From: Gammaproteobacteria bacterium
GTDB lineage: Bacteria > Pseudomonadota > Gammaproteobacteria > Steroidobacterales > Woeseiaceae
Direction of reading: 5' to 3'
NCBI GenBank assembly: GCA_024640305.1
Contig: JAHEFG010000044.1
Span: 152,134-216,133, forward strand
DNA: 64,000 nucleotides
The notes under the pieces are model-generated. The model did not search any database. It had not been told where the DNA came from and saw only the letters and a program-made list of their open reading frames with translations. How positions within the stretch are numbered: position 1 is the stretch's first letter; every line of letters starts with the position of its first letter. A program made the position numbers and the translations under genes. Positions 25,378 to 33,187 of the stretch are shown piece by piece.

Positions 25378-25694
25378 AAGCGAACATTAGCTCACTGCGA
25401 AATTTGATTCCAATCAGAAAAAGCTAAAGTCCGTAGCTTTCATAAGGCGGGCGATGGCGAGAATCCAATAGAGCAGCACAGCCTGTTTGGCAAGATGGCG
25501 GGTGTTCAGCGTTTTATAGAAAAGATATGACTGGTGAAGTGACCAGCCTGTCACCGGAATCAGTGGTCTTTTTTATCTTTTCGCGTAAATGGTTTCGTTT
25601 GAGTGACTACCATTTGCTGAGAGGAGGGCGGAGTTCTTGCGGTGTCGGATGCGGTGATAAATACCGGTCGTAACACGGTACCCCATGCAAGCGG
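25378..25694. other. Gene-poor intergenic stretch
   Basis: No convincing gene. An ORF at 25607-25834 on the minus strand overlaps the small zinc-ribbon gene out of frame and has no family features. A weak hairpin GACCA/TGGTC (25541-25545 and 25564-25568) followed by TTTTTTATCTTTT could be a terminator. The stretch is AT-richer than its neighbours and may be a remnant of a lost gene. Confidence 0.5.
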
Positions 25695-25889
25695 TCACTC
25701 GTGCCGCTGGGAGCCGCGTTGCTTCGCTTCGGGCTCATCAGAGCTTTCGCTGCTAGTCCGATAGTCCGGTCGAGGAACCCTTTTGACACGATGATCTGAA
25801 TGTTTACCGGACACATGGCGCCATCCACTCTCATGGCGTCCGATCACAACATCCCCTCCACAAACCTGACAAACGTATGGTGTCTTCAT
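25695..25889 (-). CDS. Small zinc-ribbon-like protein
   Basis: A 64-residue basic protein beginning MKTPYVCQVCGGDVV. One CxxC pair (Cys7, Cys10) is followed by a His-rich segment (HESGWRHVSGKHSDHRV) that could complete a zinc site. I recognise similar short CxxC/His zinc-ribbon proteins but no named family. The ATG at 25889 has only a weak GAG upstream. Gene-poor DNA surrounds it on both sides. An RNA- or DNA-binding role is possible but unproven. Confidence 0.5.
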   Translation of the reverse strand: MKTPYVCQVCGGDVVIGRHESGWRHVSGKHSDHRVKRVPRPDYRTSSESSDEPEAKQRGSQRHE

Positions 25890-26165
25890 ATCTATACTCG
25901 CTTAAATCTCTGACGGCTGGTTCGCGTTGGTAGCGGAACATTATGATACCCCGAAAGCAGCCATTACAGACGCTCCGGGAAGTTGGCAGGAGACCACAGA
26001 TAATTGGGTTTCCTTACAATTGGCGTGCAGGGCGTTGTCCGGACTTTCTGAGCGGAGATACAATAATATGCGTATAATGTATATTATGTTAAATAGGATA
26101 TGGACCTAAAGAAGGCTCACCCCATAGAAACGCCGTTTTGAGTTGTTTCAGCCCTTTCGCAGCGG
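25890..26165. other. AT-rich intergenic region
   Basis: No supported gene; a 60-residue ORF at 25927-26109 has no family features. The end near 26070-26095 is very AT-rich (TATAAT at 26073-26078, and an ATAAT/ATTAT inverted repeat around it). On the minus strand a TTAACA/TATTAT pair with an 18-base spacer could be a promoter, though about 180 bases from the zinc-ribbon ORF. Confidence 0.45.
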
Positions 26166-26711
26166 CTACGACAACCAGCCAAATACTCCACCCGTCAGCA
26201 AGCCGTACAACAACGCATCAAACAGGTTTTTGATCGTTGTCGACCACGGCCGTCCAAACCAGATGCTTTCCTGGATGTATGCAATGCCGTAGGACGCCCA
26301 GGCCACAGTGCACGTGATTCGAAATATCTCGAGATACTCACCATTTGCGCTGCCTGTCATGACAAGAAAATACGCACACAACGCGCCAACGAAAATGTAA
26401 TAGACAAACGTACGCGCAAGCTTACCGGCCATTGCAGGCAGACCATTTGGCACGACTGTCACGTATGCCTGCGGACCATCGATATATTTCTTCTGTACCA
26501 GCGGGTCTTTAAACTCGTTTGGATCGGTGCAATACGGCACCATGAGTACGCCAGGAGCCGATCCGCTTAATGCCGAACGCACGGCGTCTTCGTCGTCTGC
26601 TTTCCTGAAATCGCTGTCGTGCCACTTGAACGCCATCCAGATGGCCGCGCTGGTGAAGAACAAGACGACTGCAGATACAAGGATTGGAAGCCAAAAGGCA
26701 AGGATGTTCAT
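26166..26711 (-). CDS. Hypothetical membrane protein
   Basis: A 181-residue protein with about four predicted membrane helices: residues 5-27, 98-118, 125-148 and 162-180. Between the first and second lies a soluble loop of about 70 residues with a conserved-looking CTDPNEFKDPLVQKKYIDGPQ segment. I do not recognise the family. The ATG at 26711 directly opens a hydrophobic N terminus. It is divergent from the Frag1-like membrane protein gene, with about 120 bases between. Confidence 0.75.
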   Translation of the reverse strand: MNILAFWLPILVSAVVLFFTSAAIWMAFKWHDSDFRKADDEDAVRSALSGSAPGVLMVPYCTDPNEFKDPLVQKKYIDGPQAYVTVVPNGLPAMAGKLARTFVYYIFVGALCAYFLVMTGSANGEYLEIFRITCTVAWASYGIAYIQESIWFGRPWSTTIKNLFDALLYGLLTGGVFGWLS

Positions 26712-26830
26712 GGTAACCCCCTGTTTTTACTAGTTTTTTATAGATATTGCCCCTATTCTAGCCGCAAAACAGACCTAAATGCTGCTTTTGATCTTCCAAG
26801 CGGCTGGAGACGGTGTATCGTCGAGGCAAT

Positions 26831-27526
26831 ATGATGTTCCGATTTATCCCGCTGTTGGCCGCCGCGCTGCCCCTGATTGCCATGTTTGGTGCATTGTGGA
26901 TCGGAATAGCCAGCGAGACCCTACCCGCGTGTTTCCCGCCAATTGATGGCGCCATTTCCATCAGCGCAACAGGCCGCAAACCGCCTGGCAGCTTCCTGTT
27001 TCGTGCGATTATGCTGCCATACGCCTTACTCCTGGCGTTTCTCTGGTACCTGAGTGTGCTGTGGCTGCGCTCTTTGGATGCTGACCTACGCTGCGCCACG
27101 ACCAACGCAATCCTAATCAGCGGCCTGGTTGGTTCGCTGGCGTTGATCGTCTACGTGACATTCCTGGGCACAAAAGAACCGTTGTACGAGTTCATGCGTC
27201 GTGTGGGCATCTATTTTGGATATTTGGGCACGGCCCTGGCGCAACTATTCGTCGCGCTAGCGCTGGCGCGAATCAGCAAAGCGCTGCGCGACTTACGCTT
27301 GCGCAAAGCTGCGAGATATCTGGTGGCGGTGTGTGTTGTGACGTTTTGCCTCGGCATACTCAATAGTGTCTTGAAAATGATATTAGAGGATGCCGACGCG
27401 TCCGAGAATCGAATCGAATGGATCGCTTCACTCCTTATGCAAAGCTATTTTTTCGTGTTGTTTCTCGCCTGGCGATCCACCGACATGATGACACTAGTGC
27501 GGGTTCGAAAACCTGGGGTCGGCTAG
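26831..27526 (+). CDS. Frag1/DRAM/Sfk1-like membrane protein
   Basis: A 231-residue protein with six predicted membrane helices. The opening FRFIPLLAAALPLIAMFGALWIG, the PACFPPIDGAIS loop and the GTKEPLYEFMRRVGIYFGYLG stretch resemble the Frag1/DRAM/Sfk1 (CWH43 N-terminal) superfamily. Function in bacteria is unknown; eukaryotic members act in GPI-lipid remodelling or autophagy. The ATG at 26831 is chosen because GAGG lies 6 bases upstream. The end overlaps the convergent MbnH gene by 33 bases. The family call is tentative. Confidence 0.7.
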   Translation: MMFRFIPLLAAALPLIAMFGALWIGIASETLPACFPPIDGAISISATGRKPPGSFLFRAIMLPYALLLAFLWYLSVLWLRSLDADLRCATTNAILISGLVGSLALIVYVTFLGTKEPLYEFMRRVGIYFGYLGTALAQLFVALALARISKALRDLRLRKAARYLVAVCVVTFCLGILNSVLKMILEDADASENRIEWIASLLMQSYFFVLFLAWRSTDMMTLVRVRKPGVG

Positions 27527-28621
27527 GACCGTTGCATCACTCAACGAGCGCAGGAAGGCCAGCAGCGCCAGCCGTTCGTCATCGGACAACTCGAAACCTC
27601 CAATGAACTCGGACTTGAACGGGTTTCGGCGACCATCGCCGGCGTAGTCCCCATCCTCCAGCAAACGCCCTCCCCGTGCGTAATGCGAAATGGCGTCGTC
27701 GAGCGTCAAAACGCTGCCATCGTGCATGTACGGCGCGGTAACGGCGATATTACGCAGCGTTGGTGCTTTGAACCGACCCATGTCGCGCCGTTGCCCCGTC
27801 ATGTCATACAAGCCGGTGTTATCTGCCGGATACGCCCCGGCATCATCGATGTTGTACAAGCCAGTGTTGTGATAGCCGATTCGATCGACGTTCGCATTCG
27901 CATGCGTAGTGCTGTCAGTGAAGTTAAACCCACCGTGGCAATGAAAACACTCCAGCCGTTCTGAAAAGAACAGCTCCATACCGAGCAAGGCCTGCTCACT
28001 CATTGCGCCTTCGTCGCCGTTTAGGTAGCGGTCGTACGGCGCGTCAAAGCTGATGATCGTGCGGACAAACGTGCTGGTTGAGCGAACCACGTTGACAATT
28101 GAAAAGGGGTCTTGGTCTGCGGGAAAAGCCCGCGGCAGAAGGTCGGCATAGTGTTCGTCAGCCTTGAGCATTGCCGCGAGTTCTCCTTCGCGGCCAGACA
28201 TCCCCATTTCGACGGGGTTATCCCCAAATAACGGCGTTAAGGCCTGATCCTCAAGACGGTTCATTAGCTGATTTGCCCAGGTAAGTCGGCTTGCGTATGC
28301 AACATTGACCAGCGTCATCGAGCTACGCGGATGCACCGCCCCGGTTGCGCCAACAGCGCGCGCTTTGCCGTCGGTAAATGCCAGCGCCTGAATGTGGCAG
28401 CTCGCACACGACATCGTGTTGTTCGCCGATAGACGTGTGTCGTAGAAAAGCCGGCGACCCAATTCGACTTTGACGTCACTCATCGGGTTATCGAAGGGCA
28501 CTTCCGGTAGTGGAATGTTCGGATCAATCTGCCACTCGTATTCCTGCTTCCCGTGCCACCACATACCTACGGCACCGATTGCCAGGGTTGCCGCTAGTAA
28601 CAAGATCACGAATTTCTTCAT
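27494..28621 (-). CDS. mbnH: MbnH-like di-haem peroxidase
   Basis: A 375-residue enzyme of the bacterial cytochrome c peroxidase/MauG superfamily. Two haem c motifs are present, CASCH at C72-H76 and CFHCH at C225-H229, behind an N-terminal membrane/signal segment that places it in the periplasm. The start ATG overlaps the stop of the MbnP gene (ATGA). MbnH family members oxidise a tryptophan of their partner MbnP to kynurenine, creating a copper site. The tight coupling to an MbnP homologue supports the assignment over a generic H2O2-scavenging cytochrome c peroxidase. No methanobactin genes are in this window. Confidence 0.88.
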   Translation of the reverse strand: MKKFVILLLAATLAIGAVGMWWHGKQEYEWQIDPNIPLPEVPFDNPMSDVKVELGRRLFYDTRLSANNTMSCASCHIQALAFTDGKARAVGATGAVHPRSSMTLVNVAYASRLTWANQLMNRLEDQALTPLFGDNPVEMGMSGREGELAAMLKADEHYADLLPRAFPADQDPFSIVNVVRSTSTFVRTIISFDAPYDRYLNGDEGAMSEQALLGMELFFSERLECFHCHGGFNFTDSTTHANANVDRIGYHNTGLYNIDDAGAYPADNTGLYDMTGQRRDMGRFKAPTLRNIAVTAPYMHDGSVLTLDDAISHYARGGRLLEDGDYAGDGRRNPFKSEFIGGFELSDDERLALLAFLRSLSDATVLADPRFSNPH

Positions 28622-29418
28622 TTTACTTGCTTGCGCCGAAATATGGCCTGTTCGAGCTTTCTTTCGCCCGTTGAGAAATCCAGCCCGAGGGCGCTGAACG
28701 GCTCTCTGCACGCCACTTCGGCCGGACCTGAAGAGCAGTCGGTCGGGTTTGCATCGCCCAAATCTGTTCCATCTGTCAGGGCGGCAAGATCGATAACGAC
28801 GGCATCACGCCCCAGGACAAAATTGTCGAGTACGACGCGAACCCGGTTAGCTGAATTGCAGGCTGATATATTCCTGACCGTACCTTTACATCCAGTGCTG
28901 CCGAGATGCAGCCAGAAACCATCGTCGGCGGTACGTATGCCAGCTCTCATGAACTTGTAGCCCGCGCGCCAATGCCAGTGCATTGCGGGGTCGCCTAGCG
29001 GTGCTTGGGCCTGCAATGGGTCAGCATGATTGCGCGCGAACGGGACACCAACGGTGAAGGACAAGCCACGATACTCTCCGTTCGTTACCGCGCCACGCAG
29101 ACTTTCGTTTGTTTCGACAGTCCCGTTCAGGCACGCACCACTACCGTCTTCAAAGTCTAGCAGAGCGAGATCGCGCTGTTGCCACATGCCGTCTGGATCG
29201 AGGCTTACTTCCACCGCACGTCCGTCGGCGGTAATCAGCTCAACGTCCTGAACGTAAAACCTGAGATCCGTTAGTTGTGCTGCACTGCTTCGTTCTCCGC
29301 AGGTCAACTTTTGCGGGCCGAACTGCGCGACAAAAGGTATGGAGACAGGAGTTGGTGACTTGGCGCACGTCGTGAACAGACCAAGAAATAAGCACAGCAC
29401 TGTGAGACGCGCAATCAA
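28618..29418 (-). CDS. mbnP: MbnP-like copper-binding protein
   Basis: A 266-residue exported protein of the MbnP family (formerly the metallo-mystery pair four-Cys protein). It opens with a signal peptide ending near FTTC, a weak lipobox with Cys18. The four-Cys core is visible (Cys40, Cys96, Cys177, Cys187), as are GDPAMHWHWRAGYKF (His147-Trp148-His149-Trp150) and His171 in FWLHLGSTGC. In characterised members a tryptophan is converted to kynurenine by MbnH and takes part in binding Cu(I); which of the two Trp in HWHW would be changed here is a guess. The gene overlaps mbnH by four bases. The role may be periplasmic copper handling. Confidence 0.87.
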   Translation of the reverse strand: MIARLTVLCLFLGLFTTCAKSPTPVSIPFVAQFGPQKLTCGERSSAAQLTDLRFYVQDVELITADGRAVEVSLDPDGMWQQRDLALLDFEDGSGACLNGTVETNESLRGAVTNGEYRGLSFTVGVPFARNHADPLQAQAPLGDPAMHWHWRAGYKFMRAGIRTADDGFWLHLGSTGCKGTVRNISACNSANRVRVVLDNFVLGRDAVVIDLAALTDGTDLGDANPTDCSSGPAEVACREPFSALGLDFSTGERKLEQAIFRRKQVK

Positions 29419-29483
29419 GCCTACAGCCTCAAGATCGAAAAGGAGATTGTACCTCTGTAGGACAGGCAGGAGGTGCTGTGGTT

Positions 29484-30029
29484 CTACTTTGCAGCGTTAG
29501 TAATCTCAGATTCGTCCAGAAGATCGTCGTCGTTTACGTCGTCCTCAAGCGCTTCTGCGGCCAGCGAATAATCCAAAACTCCCGTCGCTATCATGTCCGT
29601 CGACGCCTGTGCGACTTCCAGCTCGGTCTCGACTTCGCGTAGTTTGACCTCAGACTTGAGATTCTCCGTCGCACGCTCGGATAGCTCGTTGCGCAGTTCG
29701 CGGGTCTTCAGGACAGAATCCTTGAGATCGGCCGCCATGACCTCCAGCTTATCCTGCTGATGAGAAATGACGTTGTCCCGTTTAATCTGGCCATCGTTGG
29801 CCTCTTCGAGATCCTTCTTGAGTTTTGCTACTTCTTCGCCAGATTTTTCGCTTTTGCTGACGGCGATACGCAGCTCTGCTTCAAGTGAACGAATGCGGTC
29901 ATCGCGTGGGTCGCGCTTTTTGGCGCGAATCTTTGACTTTAATGCCCAACTGATTGACGACAGTAGCCAGCCAACCAGGAACGCGCCACCGGCAATAAGG
30001 ATCAGGTTCTGCGGGATTTCGAAAAACAT
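29484..30029 (-). CDS. Membrane-anchored coiled-coil protein
   Basis: A 181-residue protein with one N-terminal membrane helix (about residues 8-30), a basic patch (KSKIRAKKRDPRDDR) and a long heptad-rich helix (about 45-150, with repeated LxxELxxA patterns). It ends in an acidic tail rich in Asp. No family is recognised; the layout is like small scaffold or cell-envelope linker proteins. It lies 65 bases upstream of the mbnP gene on the same strand, so it may be in the same transcript, though the link to copper handling is unproven. Confidence 0.75.
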   Translation of the reverse strand: MFFEIPQNLILIAGGAFLVGWLLSSISWALKSKIRAKKRDPRDDRIRSLEAELRIAVSKSEKSGEEVAKLKKDLEEANDGQIKRDNVISHQQDKLEVMAADLKDSVLKTRELRNELSERATENLKSEVKLREVETELEVAQASTDMIATGVLDYSLAAEALEDDVNDDDLLDESEITNAAK

Positions 30030-30197
30030 CGGCTAAGATTATGCCGTTTTGAATCTCAGAAAAGGACAGAGTTCTCAATCCGAACCGCCGGGTTCGATCG
30101 AAATAACCCGCTGCGAGCTTCAGGCACGATCTTGTGGGCGTATTAATTTCTTTAAAAAATAATAGGTTATGGGCGCATTTTAACTAGCAATGGAGGG

Positions 30198-31139
30198 TTA
30201 TGGCGCTACTGAGTCGAGCTCCGGGAGGTAGCCCCGGTCACACCAGTAACTGACATCTTGCGCCTCCAGAAACGTTTCCGCGCCCTTGCCTTGCAGCATT
30301 GCCAGCGTGCTTAACATGCCGGCCTGGGTGCACGTATCCGCCGCGACGGTAATTGAGCGTGGCGCGTCCTGAACTGGCCACCCCGTCATGGGGTCAAGAA
30401 TGTGGCTGTATCGAACACCTTCTTTTACTAAGAAACGACGCGCATCACCACTGGTTGCCAGGGCACCGATTTGCAAATTCAGGAGACTCGCGGGCATATC
30501 CGCCGGCCGATTTACAGCTTCGATACCGACTTTCCACGTATTCCGTTGTTTCGGCCTCGAGGTAACCGCCAGGTCACCGCCCAGATTTACCAGGCAACTG
30601 ACGGAGGTTTCTTCCCGCAGCAATGCTGCCGCCCGGTCCACGGCGAACTCTTTGCCAATGCCACCAAAATCAATCTCCATGCCGGCCGCCATCGTTATCG
30701 AAGGCGACTCCCATGTGACGCGGTGCCAGCCGACGTCGTTCATCACCTCATCGACTTGAGCAGCTGTGGGAATATTGCTACTGCCGTCAAAACGCCAGAT
30801 CCGCCGCAGCACGCCCGATGTAATATCAAAGCGTCGCTCGCTCAGTTGGTACAAAGTGACACCAAAATCGATCAACTGAGCTGTTTCAGGGTCGACTTCG
30901 ACCGCCCTGCCGCCGGCTGAATTTATTTGGTCTACGATATTTCCCGGCAGGTAGCGGCTGAATTTATCTTCGATGCGCCACGCTTCGTTGGCCACAATTT
31001 CGGTTAGGCGCTGCGCCTCAGCGCGCCCTGTTGCCTCACAAAGAAGCTCACAGGGACTTGCCATGGCTTCGAACCGGCCGCGCCAGGAGCCATTATCCTC
31101 ACCGACCCTTACGTGGCGCTGCTTTTGGCGAGCTGCCAC
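30198..31139 (-). CDS. apbE: ApbE-like FAD:protein FMN transferase
   Basis: A 313-residue ApbE-family protein. Classical members attach FMN through a phosphoester to Thr/Ser of extracytoplasmic redox proteins. Family segments are FDITSG (104-109), DFGGIGKEFAVDRA (157-170), NLGGDLAVTS (185-194) and HILDPMTGWPV (246-256). The usual metal ligand Asp in the ADxxST motif is replaced: here QAGMLST, with Gly274. No signal peptide or lipobox is seen, so it would be cytoplasmic, unlike most ApbE. The GTG at 31139 has AGGGAC upstream, overlapping the stop of DUF3570. It is the last gene of the TlpA-DUF4266-DUF3570-ApbE operon. Confidence 0.88.
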   Translation of the reverse strand: MAARQKQRHVRVGEDNGSWRGRFEAMASPCELLCEATGRAEAQRLTEIVANEAWRIEDKFSRYLPGNIVDQINSAGGRAVEVDPETAQLIDFGVTLYQLSERRFDITSGVLRRIWRFDGSSNIPTAAQVDEVMNDVGWHRVTWESPSITMAAGMEIDFGGIGKEFAVDRAAALLREETSVSCLVNLGGDLAVTSRPKQRNTWKVGIEAVNRPADMPASLLNLQIGALATSGDARRFLVKEGVRYSHILDPMTGWPVQDAPRSITVAADTCTQAGMLSTLAMLQGKGAETFLEAQDVSYWCDRGYLPELDSVAP

Positions 31140-31145
31140 CTGTCC

Positions 31146-32456
31146 CTAGAGACCAAAACGATAGCTGAACTGCAGGATAACGGCGTTGAGGTCCGGATAA
31201 TTATCCCTGTCCAGCTGGTTGCCGATTAACTGCTCCGACGGAATACTGCCGGATTGTTGATACAGCTCCAGGCGCACGCTCATGTCGTTACCGCTACCTG
31301 TCTTCCAGCCATATTTTAGCCCGGCGGTAATGGCGTCAAAATTACCCAGCCGGTAGTCGGCGGATGCATACTCTGGCAAAGGCTGGCCATCTATCAGACT
31401 GGCCCGATAGAACTCCGCCTCGGTTTGCGTGTAAAAGCGAAAGTGCGGCTCGAGATAACTCCTATCGCCAATCGGCCAGCGATAACGCAGGTCAACCGTA
31501 TGCGAGTCGATTTCCCAGTCGTCAGTCATGTACCGATACGACACGTCCAGCACCTTGCCGTTCATGTAGTACTTTGCCTGCGTAAACAGACTGTGTTTAA
31601 CGCGCGTGTCTGGCCGTTTCTCGAAGACATTCAGTTGTGACGGCCCGTCATCCCCAAAGTCGTTTGTGGGTATCGCATCGCCGGTTACCCCGTCGACGAT
31701 GGATAAAATCTTGTAAGGATCGTTCAGGTAGCCACTGGCATCACTGTAGGAATAGTTGAACTGCATTAACAAATTCCTCGACATGACCTGAGTTACGCCG
31801 AAGACAATATCGAGAACGTCCTTGGTTTGGTCGCCCATTCGATTACTCGTATCTTCCTCGCCCAGCATGGGTGCTAGCCCGATAGGTGTTCCGCCTACCG
31901 GATCGAGGGAATCGTGTGCGACAGCGATACCGGCAGATACAGTCGTATTTCGCTGGTTAAAGTCACGCGCCAGTTTCGCGTTAAGCCCGGCATGGGTGTA
32001 ATCATACTCTGCGGATGCACTGGCACCGAAGCTGAGTTGGTATAGACGTCCCAAGGGCTGCTGCCAGCTGGCAGTGAGCGCTACGCGCGTATCTCGAAAC
32101 GAGTCATCCAGCGGTAACTCGCCCGCTGGCGTCGTATAGGTTTTCTCGCCAGACGGCCGTGTAAATGTCTGTGCGCTTGACTGCGGTAGCGCACCGTTGG
32201 GCGAAGCGCCGGTCAATGCGTCGACGGTAAGCCCCAGCGACAGGAATTTGTCATCGATAAATGCGCGCCGCGAGAGAATATTGAGACTGAGGTCCTGAAC
32301 ACGGTCGCCGTCTTCGCCGTAATAAAGCAATGCCGTATTGAAATCCCAGCCTGGTTCTTCCTGGGCCTGAACGGGCTCGGGGAGTCCGGAGCCAAGCAGT
32401 GTGCACGTCGCGGCAGCGAGTGCACCGCTAATTGATAATTTGCTGTTATTACCCAT
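31146..32456 (-). CDS. DUF3570 outer-membrane protein
   Basis: A 436-residue protein from the ATG at 32456, chosen because it opens a signal peptide (MGNNSKLSISGALAAATCTLLGSG). It then has many amphipathic beta-strands, typical of a large beta-barrel, with segments such as NTALLYYGEDGDRVQDLS and closing YRFGL. This is the DUF3570 family, predicted outer-membrane proteins of unknown function. It lies 10 bases after a DUF4266 lipoprotein gene and 6 bases before the apbE gene, so the operon is tight. It may be the channel or platform through which the DUF4266 protein or a flavin-linked component is exposed. Confidence 0.88.
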   Translation of the reverse strand: MGNNSKLSISGALAAATCTLLGSGLPEPVQAQEEPGWDFNTALLYYGEDGDRVQDLSLNILSRRAFIDDKFLSLGLTVDALTGASPNGALPQSSAQTFTRPSGEKTYTTPAGELPLDDSFRDTRVALTASWQQPLGRLYQLSFGASASAEYDYTHAGLNAKLARDFNQRNTTVSAGIAVAHDSLDPVGGTPIGLAPMLGEEDTSNRMGDQTKDVLDIVFGVTQVMSRNLLMQFNYSYSDASGYLNDPYKILSIVDGVTGDAIPTNDFGDDGPSQLNVFEKRPDTRVKHSLFTQAKYYMNGKVLDVSYRYMTDDWEIDSHTVDLRYRWPIGDRSYLEPHFRFYTQTEAEFYRASLIDGQPLPEYASADYRLGNFDAITAGLKYGWKTGSGNDMSVRLELYQQSGSIPSEQLIGNQLDRDNYPDLNAVILQFSYRFGL

Positions 32457-32466
32457 TATCGAGCCC

Positions 32467-32688
32467 TTAGTTGCAGCCACATCCGCCGCCACCAAAGCCG
32501 CGGCCTCCGCTGGATGCTTCCTTGCTGAAATAAATATGATCGTCCAGCGCAGCTTCCACCGGGTCACTTGTGAGCTGCATTTCGTCCTTTGCGAGCACAT
32601 CGCGCTCCCACGGTTCAACGCCCATTGATGAACACCCTGATACCGTACCGAGAGCCAACAAACCCACTGTCAATAACCCTGATCGCAT
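32467..32688 (-). CDS. DUF4266 lipoprotein with Gly/Cys-rich tail
   Basis: A 73-residue lipoprotein from the ATG at 32688. The signal (MRSGLLTVGLLALGTVSGC) ends in a lipobox with Cys19, then SSMGVEPWERDVLAKDEMQL and a fixed helix DPVEAALDDHIYFSKEA. The end is the unusual tail GGRGFGGGGCGCN, with two Cys in the last four residues. This matches the DUF4266 family, recognised by that tail. A Cys-Gly-Cys end could bind a metal, be a redox centre or be modified. The gene lies 4 bases after the TlpA-like gene. Target of ApbE and TlpA? That is speculation, but the tail is conspicuous. Confidence 0.88.
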   Translation of the reverse strand: MRSGLLTVGLLALGTVSGCSSMGVEPWERDVLAKDEMQLTSDPVEAALDDHIYFSKEASSGGRGFGGGGCGCN

Positions 32689-32692
32689 TCGC

Positions 32693-33160
32693 TTACTCCT
32701 CAACAGGCAATGCATCGTGCAATGCATCAACGATGGCCGACTCATATTCGTCCTGCTTTTTCACTTTAAAACCGAAATGCTTCTGCCTTATTTCGCCATC
32801 ACGACCAATAAGGTAGGAGCTGGGCATTGCCACCACACCAAATTCGCGGGCGAGATCCTTGCTTTCGTCATAATAGATGCCGAAATCAGGCGGGAAATCC
32901 TCGAGAAATGTCATCGCCGCCGACCTTTCTGCATCAAGATTCACTCCAATGATGACCAATCCCTGGTTGGCATATTTTCTGTGCATGGCGTTCAACCAGG
33001 GAAACGATCGGCGGCATGGCACACACCATGATGCCCAAAAATCGACAATTACGACTTTGCCTGCATGGCTCTTGAGGTCAAATTGGTCATAGGGTGTTTC
33101 CGCACCAGCCTGCAGGGCCAGTATCAAAGTCGAAATCAACAGAAACGTTTTCTTAAACAT
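32693..33160 (-). CDS. TlpA-like thiol-disulphide oxidoreductase
   Basis: A 155-residue exported thioredoxin-fold protein from the ATG at 33160, which starts a signal peptide (MFKKTFLLISTLILALQAGA). The active site is WCVPC (Cys46, Cys49), with the cis-Pro in VVAMPSSYLIG. TlpA/ResA-type proteins reduce or oxidise specific periplasmic Cys, often for cytochrome maturation or metal insertion. An upstream ATG at 33175 would add five residues. It is first in the operon with DUF4266, DUF3570 and ApbE; the likely client is the Cys-Gly-Cys tail of DUF4266, which is inference. Confidence 0.9.
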   Translation of the reverse strand: MFKKTFLLISTLILALQAGAETPYDQFDLKSHAGKVVIVDFWASWCVPCRRSFPWLNAMHRKYANQGLVIIGVNLDAERSAAMTFLEDFPPDFGIYYDESKDLAREFGVVAMPSSYLIGRDGEIRQKHFGFKVKKQDEYESAIVDALHDALPVEE

Positions 33161-33187
33161 AGTGTGAGGAAGCATATCGATTGAACC

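Noticed and set aside
25541..25568. Terminator (GACCA/TGGTC plus T-rich tract)
   Set aside because: Stem is only 5 bp with an 18-base loop, and no plus-strand gene ends just before it; kept only as a remark in the gap entry.
25927..26109. 60-residue plus-strand ORF in the AT-rich gap
   Set aside because: No ribosome site, signal or domain; frame is open by chance in AT-rich DNA.
26760..26805. Inverted repeat AGCCGC/GCGGCT between the two membrane-protein genes
   Set aside because: Six-base arms separated by about 35 bases are likely by chance.
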